From positions 1 through 52,757 of IMG/VR virus record IMGVR_UViG_3300013014_000040: DNA of 52,757 nt; one strand, 5' to 3'. The stretch's first letter is position 1. Every line of letters begins with the position of its first letter. Positions 43,833 through 50,110 of the stretch are shown in pieces. Both the position numbers and the translations under genes were made by a program. The DNA is from a virus. The notes below the pieces were generated by a model that saw only the letters and a list, made by a program, of their open reading frames with translations, was not told where the DNA came from and did no database searches.

Positions 43833-43883
43833 TTATATATGTATTTTTTCACGGATAATTTGTTTTAGTCGACTTGAGTTCAT
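43833..43883 (-). pseudogene. Truncated copy of the leader (16-codon remnant)
   Basis: Reads MNSSRLKQIIREKIHI then stop. The 34 bases at 43850-43883 differ from the leader of the neighbouring gene (43789-43822) at about four positions. No protease site follows, so this is either a decayed gene start or a tiny peptide. The gene upstream stops just before its ATG. Confidence 0.55.
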
Positions 43884-43886
43884 AAT

Positions 43887-44429
43887 TTATTTACCAATTC
43901 TAGGTTTAATATCAGAGGGGAGAGGTCCTGTCGATGTAATTTTAATATCATCATTCTTAAGAAATACTTTTTTAAGTAAATGTCGTTGTTTTGAATCTAA
44001 ATTATGTTTACGCGAAAAAAATTCTACATCAGTCGAAGTTGGGTTATCAACTGTCGAGCTTTTAAATCTTTTAATAAGTTGTTTATCGCTAGATGATAGA
44101 TAAGGTACAGTCACTGTATCTTTAATAAGCGATACTACAGCGCTTAAAGGACCTGTCATGGTAACTTCATCTTCCATGTTTCCAGCAGCTAACTCTTTAG
44201 CATCTCTACGTCCCGCTTTTTTGTAGATTTGTGTTAAGATATCTTCAACCTCATTACGTGCATTTTCATCTTTTGGGTTTGATATACGTACGTCCATCGC
44301 TACTTTTAATTTGTTTATAAGAATACTACTGATAGTAACACTCTTACCGTCAATACTGATGGTTTCAGCTTCTTTCAATACGTTCCAAATCTCTTCACGT
44401 ATAATTTGTTGTAGTTGTTTTGAATTCAT
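43887..44429 (-). CDS. Candidate capsid-targeted protein with MNSKQL leader
   Basis: 180 residues from the ATG at 44429, chosen because its leader MNSKQLQQIIREEIWNVLKE|A agrees with the other family members; the frame extends further upstream without an equally good start. The mature part includes SISIDGKSVTISSILINKLK and ends basic. No enzyme motif recognised. Confidence 0.65.
   Translation of the reverse strand: MNSKQLQQIIREEIWNVLKEAETISIDGKSVTISSILINKLKVAMDVRISNPKDENARNEVEDILTQIYKKAGRRDAKELAAGNMEDEVTMTGPLSAVVSLIKDTVTVPYLSSSDKQLIKRFKSSTVDNPTSTDVEFFSRKHNLDSKQRHLLKKVFLKNDDIKITSTGPLPSDIKPRIGK
44368..44429 (-). repeat. Leader repeat, copy 2 (62 bp)
   Basis: Matches 45324-45385 at 59 of 62 positions; both encode MNSKQLQQIIREE...VLKEA. 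Homology is confined to the leader, with unrelated sequence beyond. Confidence 0.8.
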
Positions 44430-44439
44430 TTCATTATCT

Positions 44440-44649
44440 TTACAATTCATGATAACCAGCATTAGCCTGGTTGATGTAAACTTCTGCTTGAGAAATATGG
44501 CCTTGTATCCAAGCCGGAAGATTCTTTTCCGTCTTACCAACCTTTTGTGAAAGTTCTACAGCTGAACGTGCAATTACCAACAATTGTTGTTGAACCATTT
44601 TAACTTCATGGTCTTCGTCTGCTTCTTTGAGTAAGTTTTTTAGTTTCAT
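44440..44649 (-). CDS. Candidate capsid-targeted small protein with MKLKNLLKE leader
   Basis: 69 residues. MKLKNLLKE|ADEDHEVK has the candidate site LKE|A after only nine residues. The mature part is one helix of mixed charge with an Ala/Gly/Tyr end. It overlaps the next gene of the same leader type by four bases. Function unknown. Confidence 0.6.
   Translation of the reverse strand: MKLKNLLKEADEDHEVKMVQQQLLVIARSAVELSQKVGKTEKNLPAWIQGHISQAEVYINQANAGYHEL
44621..44649 (-). repeat. Short leader repeat, first copy (29 bp)
   Basis: Differs from 44851-44879 at a single base and encodes the same MKLKNLLKEA start in two adjacent genes. Confidence 0.75.
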
Positions 44650-44879
44650 TTGCGTAAATCTATTTGTTTTAGCCGAGCTTGTATTTGAACTAACTCACGT
44701 TTTGATAGTATCAACCATTTTCTAATATCTTTATGTTCAATAAGTCTAGCTGCGTCATCAATAGATTGCATTAACTCATCAACTGATGAAACAACATTTA
44801 CTAACGCTTGATGTTGTTTTGGTTCTAAGTAAGTTGTTAACTGACCAGAAGCTTCTTTAAGTAAGTTTTTTAGTTTCAT
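44646..44879 (-). CDS. Candidate capsid-targeted small protein with MKLKNLLKE leader
   Basis: 77 residues with the leader MKLKNLLKE|ASGQL, then an alpha-helical body (VVSSVDELMQSIDDAARLIE) and a basic end. Stop and start overlap with neighbours at both ends. The mature parts of this protein and the adjacent 69-residue one do not look alike, although their leaders are nearly identical. Confidence 0.6.
   Translation of the reverse strand: MKLKNLLKEASGQLTTYLEPKQHQALVNVVSSVDELMQSIDDAARLIEHKDIRKWLILSKRELVQIQARLKQIDLRK
44851..44879 (-). repeat. Short leader repeat, second copy (29 bp)
   Basis: Partner of 44621-44649; one mismatch in 29 bases. Confidence 0.75.
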
Positions 44880-44881
44880 AA

Positions 44882-45385
44882 TTATACTTTAAACTTTTTA
44901 ACGACATCTGCTAACTTGTTATAATGCTTAGCAACGAAAGCAGGATCTATTTCATAGACAGAATACCCAAAACTCGATAAAGCTTCGTTAACATCCGTTA
45001 GAGCTTTTGCAAGCTTTTTATCTTTAAGCATTTCAGCGCTATCATCATCACTACATATAGCAAAAAGTGTATCTGTGTTATCGGATAAAAGATCTAAAAC
45101 CTTTTTGAAGTCTGCGTTGTCACCTGTTTTATAAAATTTAGAGAAGTCCAATAAGAATTTTGCAAGATACTCAATACCTTTAAACTTTTTAAAGCCTGAT
45201 ATAGTTTCGCCTTCATAGTCTTCATAGTCATCATCCAATACAGAAGCTGTTAGTGGAGTTGTTACTAGTTTAAGTATCTGGTCAAATTTGTTAAAGTCTA
45301 AATCTTTTAACGGCGTTGACGATGCTTCTTTCAATACGTTACTAACCTCTTCACGTATAATTTGTTGTAGTTGTTTTGAATTCAT
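44882..45385 (-). CDS. Candidate capsid-targeted protein with MNSKQL leader
   Basis: 167 residues. MNSKQLQQIIREEVSNVLKE|ASSTP is the clearest form of the long leader. The mature part is acidic and helical, with aromatic residues and several Asp/Leu runs. It is the first gene of the leader-bearing group as transcribed, just after an ATATTTAT motif. Function unknown. Confidence 0.65.
   Translation of the reverse strand: MNSKQLQQIIREEVSNVLKEASSTPLKDLDFNKFDQILKLVTTPLTASVLDDDYEDYEGETISGFKKFKGIEYLAKFLLDFSKFYKTGDNADFKKVLDLLSDNTDTLFAICSDDDSAEMLKDKKLAKALTDVNEALSSFGYSVYEIDPAFVAKHYNKLADVVKKFKV
45324..45385 (-). repeat. Leader repeat, copy 1 (62 bp)
   Basis: 59/62 identical to 44368-44429; a third, more diverged copy lies at 43761-43822. 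Confidence 0.8.
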
Positions 45386-45415
45386 TTATATAGTCCTTAT
45401 ATAATAATAACAATA

Positions 45416-45423
45416 ATAAATAT
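45416..45423 (-). promoter_or_regulatory. ATATTTAT upstream motif
   Basis: AATATTTATT about 30 bases before the ATG at 45385, farther than other copies; a second ribosome site TATAAGGAC lies closer. Confidence 0.35.
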
Positions 45424-45429
45424 TATACA

Positions 45430-45690
45430 CTACCAATAACCACCAGGACATGATTCATTAGGCGACATGCATTTTGCTGTTACCGGACAATTACATCCCG
45501 AGAATACCGTACGGTCTTTTGCCCAAGCCTTAATACGGCTGCTACACGTATTACCGTCTCGTACTGGACATTGTAAACATATGGTAAGTCTAGCATCAGC
45601 TAATTGCCGTGTTTCCGAATCTAATGTACCTCGTTTAGATAACCATAGATTCCACCACCCTTCGGCAATATTACGCGGATTGATTTTCAT
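45430..45690 (-). CDS. Cys-rich zinc-binding small protein
   Basis: 86 residues with eight cysteines: CLQCPVRDGNTC, then CNCPVTAKC, then a last Cys in SCPGGYW. The spacing suggests two zinc sites. The N-terminus has a WWNLWLSKRG stretch. Similar short Cys-rich proteins occur in many phages; function unknown. It overlaps the gene upstream by 20 bases. Confidence 0.65.
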   Translation of the reverse strand: MKINPRNIAEGWWNLWLSKRGTLDSETRQLADARLTICLQCPVRDGNTCSSRIKAWAKDRTVFSGCNCPVTAKCMSPNESCPGGYW

Positions 45691-45889
45691 CAGCGACTTC
45701 TACCGGTGCTTCAGATATATTAGCCAGCTTCTCCTTGAACTCTCTCACAGCCATGATAGCCGTATTACCATGCATGACCTGTTCAAGTGATACCAGTTGT
45801 TTAAGATTTGCAGTAAACCAACGTCCAAATTGTTTGGCTTCCATGCTATTGCGTTGCTCGATGAGCACTCCCATTAATGATTGTTTCAT
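45671..45889 (-). CDS. Small hypothetical protein
   Basis: 72 residues, helical, with a basic, hydrophobic centre (WFTANLKQLVSLEQVMHGNT) and an acidic tail. Overlaps the Cys-rich gene. Not recognised. Confidence 0.55.
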   Translation of the reverse strand: MKQSLMGVLIEQRNSMEAKQFGRWFTANLKQLVSLEQVMHGNTAIMAVREFKEKLANISEAPVEVADENQSA

Positions 45890-45932
45890 AATTTATTTTA
45901 TTTGTTTTTGTTGCGGGTTAAATTATAGTATA

Positions 45933-45984
45933 GTCCTCGACACACCCGTCACTGCGTTCGGGTCTCGGACTGGCTCCGCCGGCC
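45933..45984 (-). ncRNA. GC-rich structured element downstream of a small membrane gene
   Basis: Unlike its AT-rich surroundings. On the minus strand GTCC-GA-GAC pairs with GTC-GA-GGAC around an internal tandem G-A step, and CCCG pairs with CGGG inside. Tandem G-A pairs are stable in RNA on this strand but not on the other. It could be an mRNA element, terminator or small RNA; no known family recognised. Confidence 0.35.
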
Positions 45985-46152
45985 CTATATGCCATTTAAT
46001 ACAGCAATCAAGCTATCAAAGAATGCATAGGCACACCAACCGACCATAGCCCAGCCAAAGGCCGACCAACCAGGATTGCCAGCTCGGGTATGGCGTCGTG
46101 CTATTTGAGCATTAAATACTCCCAATACCAAAAATACTACTAACATAATCAT
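45985..46152 (-). CDS. Small two-segment membrane protein
   Basis: 55 residues (MIMLVVFLVLGVFNAQIARR...). The first 14 residues are hydrophobic, and a second segment near 35-50 (MVGWCAYAFFDSLIAVL) is likely membrane-crossing; Trp-rich. Function unknown. One of several tiny membrane proteins in this block. Confidence 0.55.
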   Translation of the reverse strand: MIMLVVFLVLGVFNAQIARRHTRAGNPGWSAFGWAMVGWCAYAFFDSLIAVLNGI

Positions 46153-46204
46153 AAGCGTTTTCTTTTTAAATGTTTATACAATATACCGAAAAAATCTTGT
46201 ATCG

Positions 46205-46528
46205 TCAAAACTTTGTTCCATTTGCACTGCGACATAAATCTAACACCAGCATTGTTTCATGAACCTCAACCTTAACAGGATCGGCAAACCCAATTAGCAC
46301 ATATTCATGTGTCAAGCCATATCCTCGATTTACGCTCGCACACCACGTGCCCAAGCGCTTCTTACCGGTCTCCGAATTTAGTATCCATACATCGCCATCA
46401 TGACGACCCAGACGTGCAAATTGTGCTCTACCAGCGGCAGTCTCTGCAAGACATACGATCAGCGTATTGCTAGCTGGCATCCATTCCCATTGGGGGCTCG
46501 GCCAAGCATTAAGTGTTACGGTTTCCAT
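46205..46528 (-). CDS. Member 5 of the Trp-rich paralogous family
   Basis: 107 residues from METVTLNAWPSPQWEW; the start at 46528 is preferred over 46564 because the other members begin about 10-20 residues before the WxW motif. It keeps WEW, the NSETGKK segment equivalent to HNPATG, and beta-like strands, but is the most diverged member. Function unknown. Confidence 0.55.
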   Translation of the reverse strand: METVTLNAWPSPQWEWMPASNTLIVCLAETAAGRAQFARLGRHDGDVWILNSETGKKRLGTWCASVNRGYGLTHEYVLIGFADPVKVEVHETMLVLDLCRSANGTKF

Positions 46529-46838
46529 GTTTATGATAATTTGCGCGTAGGATGTCATAGTCATCCCATACAGTTAATTTAACGACACGCCCTTTGGGGT
46601 TATTTGTACAAGGTACCCGGGCCATGAAAGCTACATAATGATTCAGCCATTGGGAGTATTTGTTAAAGCGAGCATGGTTACCGGTTGCTGGGTTATGGAC
46701 GCGTACGGTATGCGCATGCCAGGTATCACCTAGATCTGATACTATAGGAAACAATTCCCATCGGGTAATGTGAATGGTATCAGTTCTGGTTTCCCATATA
46801 AAGGTACCTGGATCTAATCTATAGCTTAACGTGGTCAT
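46509..46838 (-). CDS. Member 4 of the Trp-rich paralogous family
   Basis: 109 residues. LDPGTFIWETRTDTIHITRW and TVRVHNPATGNHARF are nearly the same as in the neighbour at 46819. A final VVKLTVWDDYD corresponds to LQVWDN there. Predicted all-beta and soluble. No catalytic residues identified. Confidence 0.65.
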   Translation of the reverse strand: MTTLSYRLDPGTFIWETRTDTIHITRWELFPIVSDLGDTWHAHTVRVHNPATGNHARFNKYSQWLNHYVAFMARVPCTNNPKGRVVKLTVWDDYDILRANYHKHGNRNT

Positions 46839-47220
46839 CGGCCCATTTTTTAGGTGTTATTAAATTAGGTGTATCAGGATGTATATAGCGCGCTCTGTAT
46901 TGAGCCCACCCTGTAGCATTATCCCATACTTGCAAGGTATATGCTTCATCCATAGTCTTAAAGGTTGCCATGGTGAGTCTTCCATCGGCGCCTACTACGC
47001 TGTGGTCATAATGAAATATCATCTTGCCATTAGTTACGCGATTGTGAAGGCATATGGCTTCACCATGACGTGCCATGCCATCTAGATTCATCGCTGTATT
47101 ATCCTGCAGGTCCAACAACGCATAACGAATGATGTGGATAACACCTATATCCGGGAACCATGCCCACACATGTGAGCCCGGATCAAGTATTCCTACGTGT
47201 CCTACTACTCCGCGCGTCAT
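46819..47220 (-). CDS. Member 3 of the Trp-rich paralogous family
   Basis: 133 residues, the longest member. LDPGSHVWAWFPDIGVIHII and AICLHNRVTNGKMIFHY follow the family pattern. Starts within an ATGA overlap with the previous gene. Function unknown. Confidence 0.65.
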   Translation of the reverse strand: MTRGVVGHVGILDPGSHVWAWFPDIGVIHIIRYALLDLQDNTAMNLDGMARHGEAICLHNRVTNGKMIFHYDHSVVGADGRLTMATFKTMDEAYTLQVWDNATGWAQYRARYIHPDTPNLITPKKWADDHVKL

Positions 47221-47528
47221 ATGTCACCTCCTTTTATGCGTTCTTCCCATTCTGATGGTACCCATACCATCATGGTTAAGGTTGGGTCTTCTTCGCTGCG
47301 AAAAAGCTTGCAATAGCATGTCATACCCCAATTGGCATCATGGTAATGCTGAAATATCTTGGTGACGCCTGTAGCTGGATTATGTACCCGTAATGCTGGA
47401 ATATCCTCGCCCATGTGCTGTGGTGCTCCTGCACCGTACAACATCCAGGCATTGACATGGAAATGGTATTCAGCAGCATTCCAACGCCAATACTTGTTAA
47501 ACTGTTCACTTAGAAAAACTGTCATCAT
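47217..47528 (-). CDS. Member 2 of the Trp-rich paralogous family
   Basis: 103 residues from the ATG at 47528, chosen because AAAGGAG precedes it and the start overlaps the upstream stop as ATGA. YWRWNAAEYHFHVNAW, then ALRVHNPATGVTKIFQHY and MMVWVPSEWE are the family landmarks. Function unknown. Confidence 0.65.
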   Translation of the reverse strand: MMTVFLSEQFNKYWRWNAAEYHFHVNAWMLYGAGAPQHMGEDIPALRVHNPATGVTKIFQHYHDANWGMTCYCKLFRSEEDPTLTMMVWVPSEWEERIKGGDI

Positions 47529-47854
47529 ATGCTTATGCTCCTTTGTTTTTTTAGATTCTGAAGTAGCTCCCTGTTCTTCCAAATAACCATTGGTATGTTA
47601 AGGATACCCTTTTCCAGGTCCTCGGCCGCATACTTCATGCTATAGGTTCCGCGCCAGGTTTGCCGAAATACAATGGAGCCCTTAGTTTCTTCATTAATGG
47701 CTCGGATGGGGGTAGTCAGGTTATCCCAATGATAGGTACCGTGATCTCCGAATAAGAGCTCTAAGCATATATGTAATTCATCTGTAACCCATACCCAATC
47801 CTTATCACGATTGAAGCTCGATAGGTATGCGCGCAATAAACGTTCTTCTGTCAT
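47525..47854 (-). CDS. Member 1 of the Trp-rich paralogous family
   Basis: 109 residues. DWVWVTDELHICLELLFG, RAINEETKGSIVFRQTW and IPMVIWKNRELLQ fit the shared layout, although the HNPATG motif is changed to NEETKG. First gene of the array as transcribed; hairpins and a short direct repeat lie upstream. Confidence 0.6.
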   Translation of the reverse strand: MTEERLLRAYLSSFNRDKDWVWVTDELHICLELLFGDHGTYHWDNLTTPIRAINEETKGSIVFRQTWRGTYSMKYAAEDLEKGILNIPMVIWKNRELLQNLKKQRSISI

Positions 47855-47891
47855 TGTTTGCTAGTTTTGATTCTTGTTCATTTATATATAG

Positions 47892-47922
47892 ACCCTCTTG
47901 GGAGGGTTGGGCTTTAGCCCAA
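47892..47922 (-). terminator. Pair of adjacent hairpins before the paralogous array
   Basis: ACCCTC/GAGGGT with a TTGG loop and TTGGGCT/AGCCCAA with a two-base loop share one base. No clear U-run on the minus strand. Could attenuate or insulate the array from the peptidase gene upstream. Confidence 0.4.
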
Positions 47923-48040
47923 ATCCTTTCAGACCGGCGGCTATAGCAAAAAAAAATATGTTCACGATAAAAATGGGTTAAGCACCCACCAAAGCACCGG
48001 TATTCCTGGGTATGTTAAGGATAACCGGTATATCCCCCTA
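47923..48040. other. Non-coding gap, rest of the 47855-48106 stretch
   Basis: No open frame with a start was found. A 15-base match to GGTATGTTAAGGATA at 47592-47606 occurs at 48008-48022. On the minus strand a stretch reads VILNIP, as in the array's first member (GILNIP), so this may be a decayed family member. Confidence 0.4.
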
Positions 48041-48120
48041 TATATGGGGCTTTTAGGGCTATATAGGGCATTATGGGCGGTTATAGGTGGTTATGGGTGG
48101 GTATGGCTAGGTATGTTCGG
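48041..48120. repeat. Degenerate 10-bp tandem repeat tract
   Basis: Eight consecutive 10-base units on a fixed frame, best copies TTATGGGCGG, TTATAGGTGG and TTATGGGTGG, decaying outwards. The tract runs across the stop codon of the metallopeptidase gene (48107). G-rich on the plus strand, C-rich in the transcript. Confidence 0.6.
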
Positions 48121-48547
48121 TTGGCATTGGTATACACCGGTTAGGGTGTGCTTTCAGGTAATCCTTTAAAACATCTCGCCAATACCTTTCCATTGCCCTT
48201 GCTGCTACCTCTAAGGGGTTACGCTGATATCCAAAGCGGGTATCGGTGCGCGCATATAACCGCTTGATAGGCTGTCGGCTATGCGTATACTCATGCAGGA
48301 TGGTCTTAAGGTATTCCTGGATATGGCTAGCCTGCTTCGTGTTAATATATATAAGGTTCTCATCTTCATCATAGTAGCCGAGGGTAAATGCATCTGGGCT
48401 CCATGTTCTGGGTCTTATATGTTTAACATCAATTGCATACTCATGAACGCGCTTACCGAAGTATGTATTGCACCAGGCTAGCGTATAGTTCTTTAAATGC
48501 TTTAGTTGGCTAGCTTTAAGATCTGCTATCTGCGTATCGCCGTTCAT
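48107..48547 (-). CDS. HExxH zinc metallopeptidase-like protein
   Basis: 146 residues. TILHEYTHSRQ supplies the HExxH zinc motif, and NPLEVAARAMERYW an Glu about 26 residues later that could be the third ligand. LGYYDEDENLIYINTKQ is a beta-hairpin of the kind preceding such motifs in minimal metallopeptidases (SprT/ImmA style). No signal peptide, so it probably acts in the cytoplasm. Sits among unknown small genes; its ATG overlaps the stop of the gene upstream. Confidence 0.75.
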   Translation of the reverse strand: MNGDTQIADLKASQLKHLKNYTLAWCNTYFGKRVHEYAIDVKHIRPRTWSPDAFTLGYYDEDENLIYINTKQASHIQEYLKTILHEYTHSRQPIKRLYARTDTRFGYQRNPLEVAARAMERYWRDVLKDYLKAHPNRCIPMPTEHT

Positions 48548-48642
48548 ATTATCAGATTCAATAGCGCCAACGTTCCTACTAGTCCTAATATCCAGGCCAA
48601 CATCTCTACGGCCATCTTCTTGCTTATTATATACTTACTCAT
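48544..48642 (-). CDS. Tiny membrane protein
   Basis: 32 residues (MSKYIISKKMAVEMLAWILG...), mostly one membrane helix with a basic N-terminus. Overlaps genes on both sides through ATGA junctions, which supports real translation. Confidence 0.5.
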   Translation of the reverse strand: MSKYIISKKMAVEMLAWILGLVGTLALLNLII

Positions 48643-48776
48643 TTCTTTATGTTATGTGCAGCTCCTGCTATTAATTCTTTCATTGCTTCCGTACCTAACC
48701 AGCATAGACCTACTAGGCATGCTATAAACGCTAACGGTACCATCGCGCGTAGTAAAAAGGGGGTGTCTCTATTCAT
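48639..48776 (-). CDS. Small membrane protein
   Basis: 45 residues (MNRDTPFLLRAMVPLAFIAC...), one membrane helix at 9-28 and an amphipathic end. Overlaps the next gene as ATGA. Confidence 0.5.
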   Translation of the reverse strand: MNRDTPFLLRAMVPLAFIACLVGLCWLGTEAMKELIAGAAHNIKK

Positions 48777-48789
48777 ATTAAACATTGTA

Positions 48790-49122
48790 TTACTTATTTG
48801 CTGGTGTTACTCGGTACATAAAGCTTGGCTTAAGGCCCATTCTACGGCTGAAATGCGCTACTACGGTATAACCAAATAGCTCTTTTAACTTAGGAGCCAT
48901 GCCGTTAATTAACTTATAGGCATCATAAGCCTTACCATAATCATTTAGGTTCAGCTCATAGTACTTATAGCGCCATGCATTACGACGGGTACCGCGGCCT
49001 TGCATACCTACATACCAATGATACTCTTCGCTTATCTTGCGTTTGGTCCGGATCGATCCTATTTCTTTCTTAACAACGGCCCGTATATAAGCCGCAACTT
49101 CCTGGGTGGTTTTCTTTGTCAT
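48790..49122 (-). CDS. Basic hypothetical protein
   Basis: 110 residues, Lys/Arg/Tyr-rich (WYVGMQGRGTRRNAWRYKYY), no membrane segment. The middle is charged helix and the end basic. No family recognised. Confidence 0.6.
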   Translation of the reverse strand: MTKKTTQEVAAYIRAVVKKEIGSIRTKRKISEEYHWYVGMQGRGTRRNAWRYKYYELNLNDYGKAYDAYKLINGMAPKLKELFGYTVVAHFSRRMGLKPSFMYRVTPANK

Positions 49123-49141
49123 ATGACTTATTTTTTATATA

Positions 49142-49300
49142 TTAGTATCTAGATACCTTACTACGTAATGACCTCTTAGCCAGAACCTTGTCTCGGCCTC
49201 TTTGTTGGGCTTCGGTTTCTGATAGACGCTCTACGGTCAAAGCAAAATCATAGGCCATTCTAAATAAGACGCGCTCAGCGCCGGTGTACTCTGTACTCAT
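49142..49300 (-). CDS. Small hypothetical protein
   Basis: 52 residues (MSTEYTGAERVLFRMAYDFA...), charged and helical with an Arg-rich end. No distinctive feature. Confidence 0.5.
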   Translation of the reverse strand: MSTEYTGAERVLFRMAYDFALTVERLSETEAQQRGRDKVLAKRSLRSKVSRY

Positions 49301-49319
49301 ATATACTAGTTGTTTGTAA

Positions 49320-49730
49320 TTACTTGTTCATTACATAGGCCTTATCTGCCCACGTCTTGCTATTAACGGCCTTATATTGCGCCATACTATACAGGCCTGT
49401 ATTGCTAAGGTCCTGGTTGATATCTCCAATCACCATATCCTTTAACAAGACATCCATAGCCCAAACCTTCTTACCCATTCTAGCATATACCGTTAAGGCC
49501 GACTCTGTTAAAGGGCTAATGAAAGCAATACTTGCAATAGCTTTGGCCTTATATCCGCGGAAGGCTTGGATCGGTGAATCACATTGGACTTCCGATGATA
49601 CCATGAACCCAGCCTTACACTTGGTAATCACTCGATAGGTACCTTTACCAAAGAAGCCTTCTGCTCCAGATGCGGTCATCACATTCAATTCCTTACGGGG
49701 AACTACAACTAAATCTTTAATCATTCTCAT
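49320..49730 (-). CDS. Hypothetical protein
   Basis: 136 residues from an ATG reading MRMIKDLVVVPRKELNVM. The frame extends 18 codons further to 49784, but that start looks less typical, so the N-terminus is uncertain. Mixed alpha/beta with a GAEGFFGKGTYRV stretch. Not recognised. Confidence 0.55.
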   Translation of the reverse strand: MRMIKDLVVVPRKELNVMTASGAEGFFGKGTYRVITKCKAGFMVSSEVQCDSPIQAFRGYKAKAIASIAFISPLTESALTVYARMGKKVWAMDVLLKDMVIGDINQDLSNTGLYSMAQYKAVNSKTWADKAYVMNK

Positions 49731-49807
49731 TTCTATAGGGGTTAAAATTATAAACATCGGACGCTCAATACCTACGCTGCACAATTGCAGGGGCTACTAA
49801 GAACGGA

Positions 49808-50059
49808 TTAGGCCGTTACCTTAGCCGTTAACGGCACCCACTTTCCATCCACAATCTTATGGGGAATACCATCTCTCATGATATACTTGGGATAAGTCGG
49901 GGTCAAATTCTGAACCAAACCATTGTTACGGTTGAACTTTTGTGGACGTCCTGGGCGAACCTTTTCCGTCAAAGCCTTAAGCTCCTTAGCAGCCTGGATG
50001 GGCGATAAAAGGTCAACAATCTTTTTACTAGGGCTAAAATTCATTCTCTTGTTCTTCAT
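49808..50059 (-). CDS. Small basic hypothetical protein
   Basis: 83 residues, Pro/Lys-rich with VRPGRPQKFNRNNGLVQNLT in the middle. AAAAAGGA and a TATAAATA sequence precede its start, and a TTAGG-type promoter-like site lies 20-50 bases upstream. Function unknown. Confidence 0.55.
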   Translation of the reverse strand: MKNKRMNFSPSKKIVDLLSPIQAAKELKALTEKVRPGRPQKFNRNNGLVQNLTPTYPKYIMRDGIPHKIVDGKWVPLTAKVTA

Positions 50060-50067
50060 ATCCTTTT

Positions 50068-50075
50068 TATTTATA
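50068..50075 (-). promoter_or_regulatory. TATAAATA (T4-late-like) sequence
   Basis: Minus-strand TATAAATA, the T4 late consensus, eight bases before the AAGGA ribosome site of the gene at 50059. A chance match is possible in AT-rich DNA. Confidence 0.3.
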
Positions 50076-50078
50076 TAA

Positions 50079-50110
50079 TAAAGATAAGGACATTATTCCC
50101 AAAAACCTAA
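50079..50110 (-). promoter_or_regulatory. Candidate host-type promoter (TTAGG-N18-TTATCTTTA)
   Basis: CCTTAGG, 18 bases, TTATCTTTA. The ribosome site and ATG of the 83-residue gene follow with a natural leader of about 15 bases. Its end matches the UvsE site. Confidence 0.6.

Noticed and set aside
43850-43883. Considered as an ordinary gene start
   Set aside because: The frame stops after 16 codons and has no cleavage site or cargo; treated as a leader remnant instead.
46167-46198. ATACAA/TTGTAT inverted repeat after the fifth family member
   Set aside because: Six-base AT-rich stem with a long loop and no U-run; not convincing as a terminator.
46529-46564. Extended N-terminus (MTMTSYAQIIIN) of the fifth family member
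   Set aside because: Other members start close to their WxW motif, so the extension is probably not translated, although no strong ribosome site decides it.
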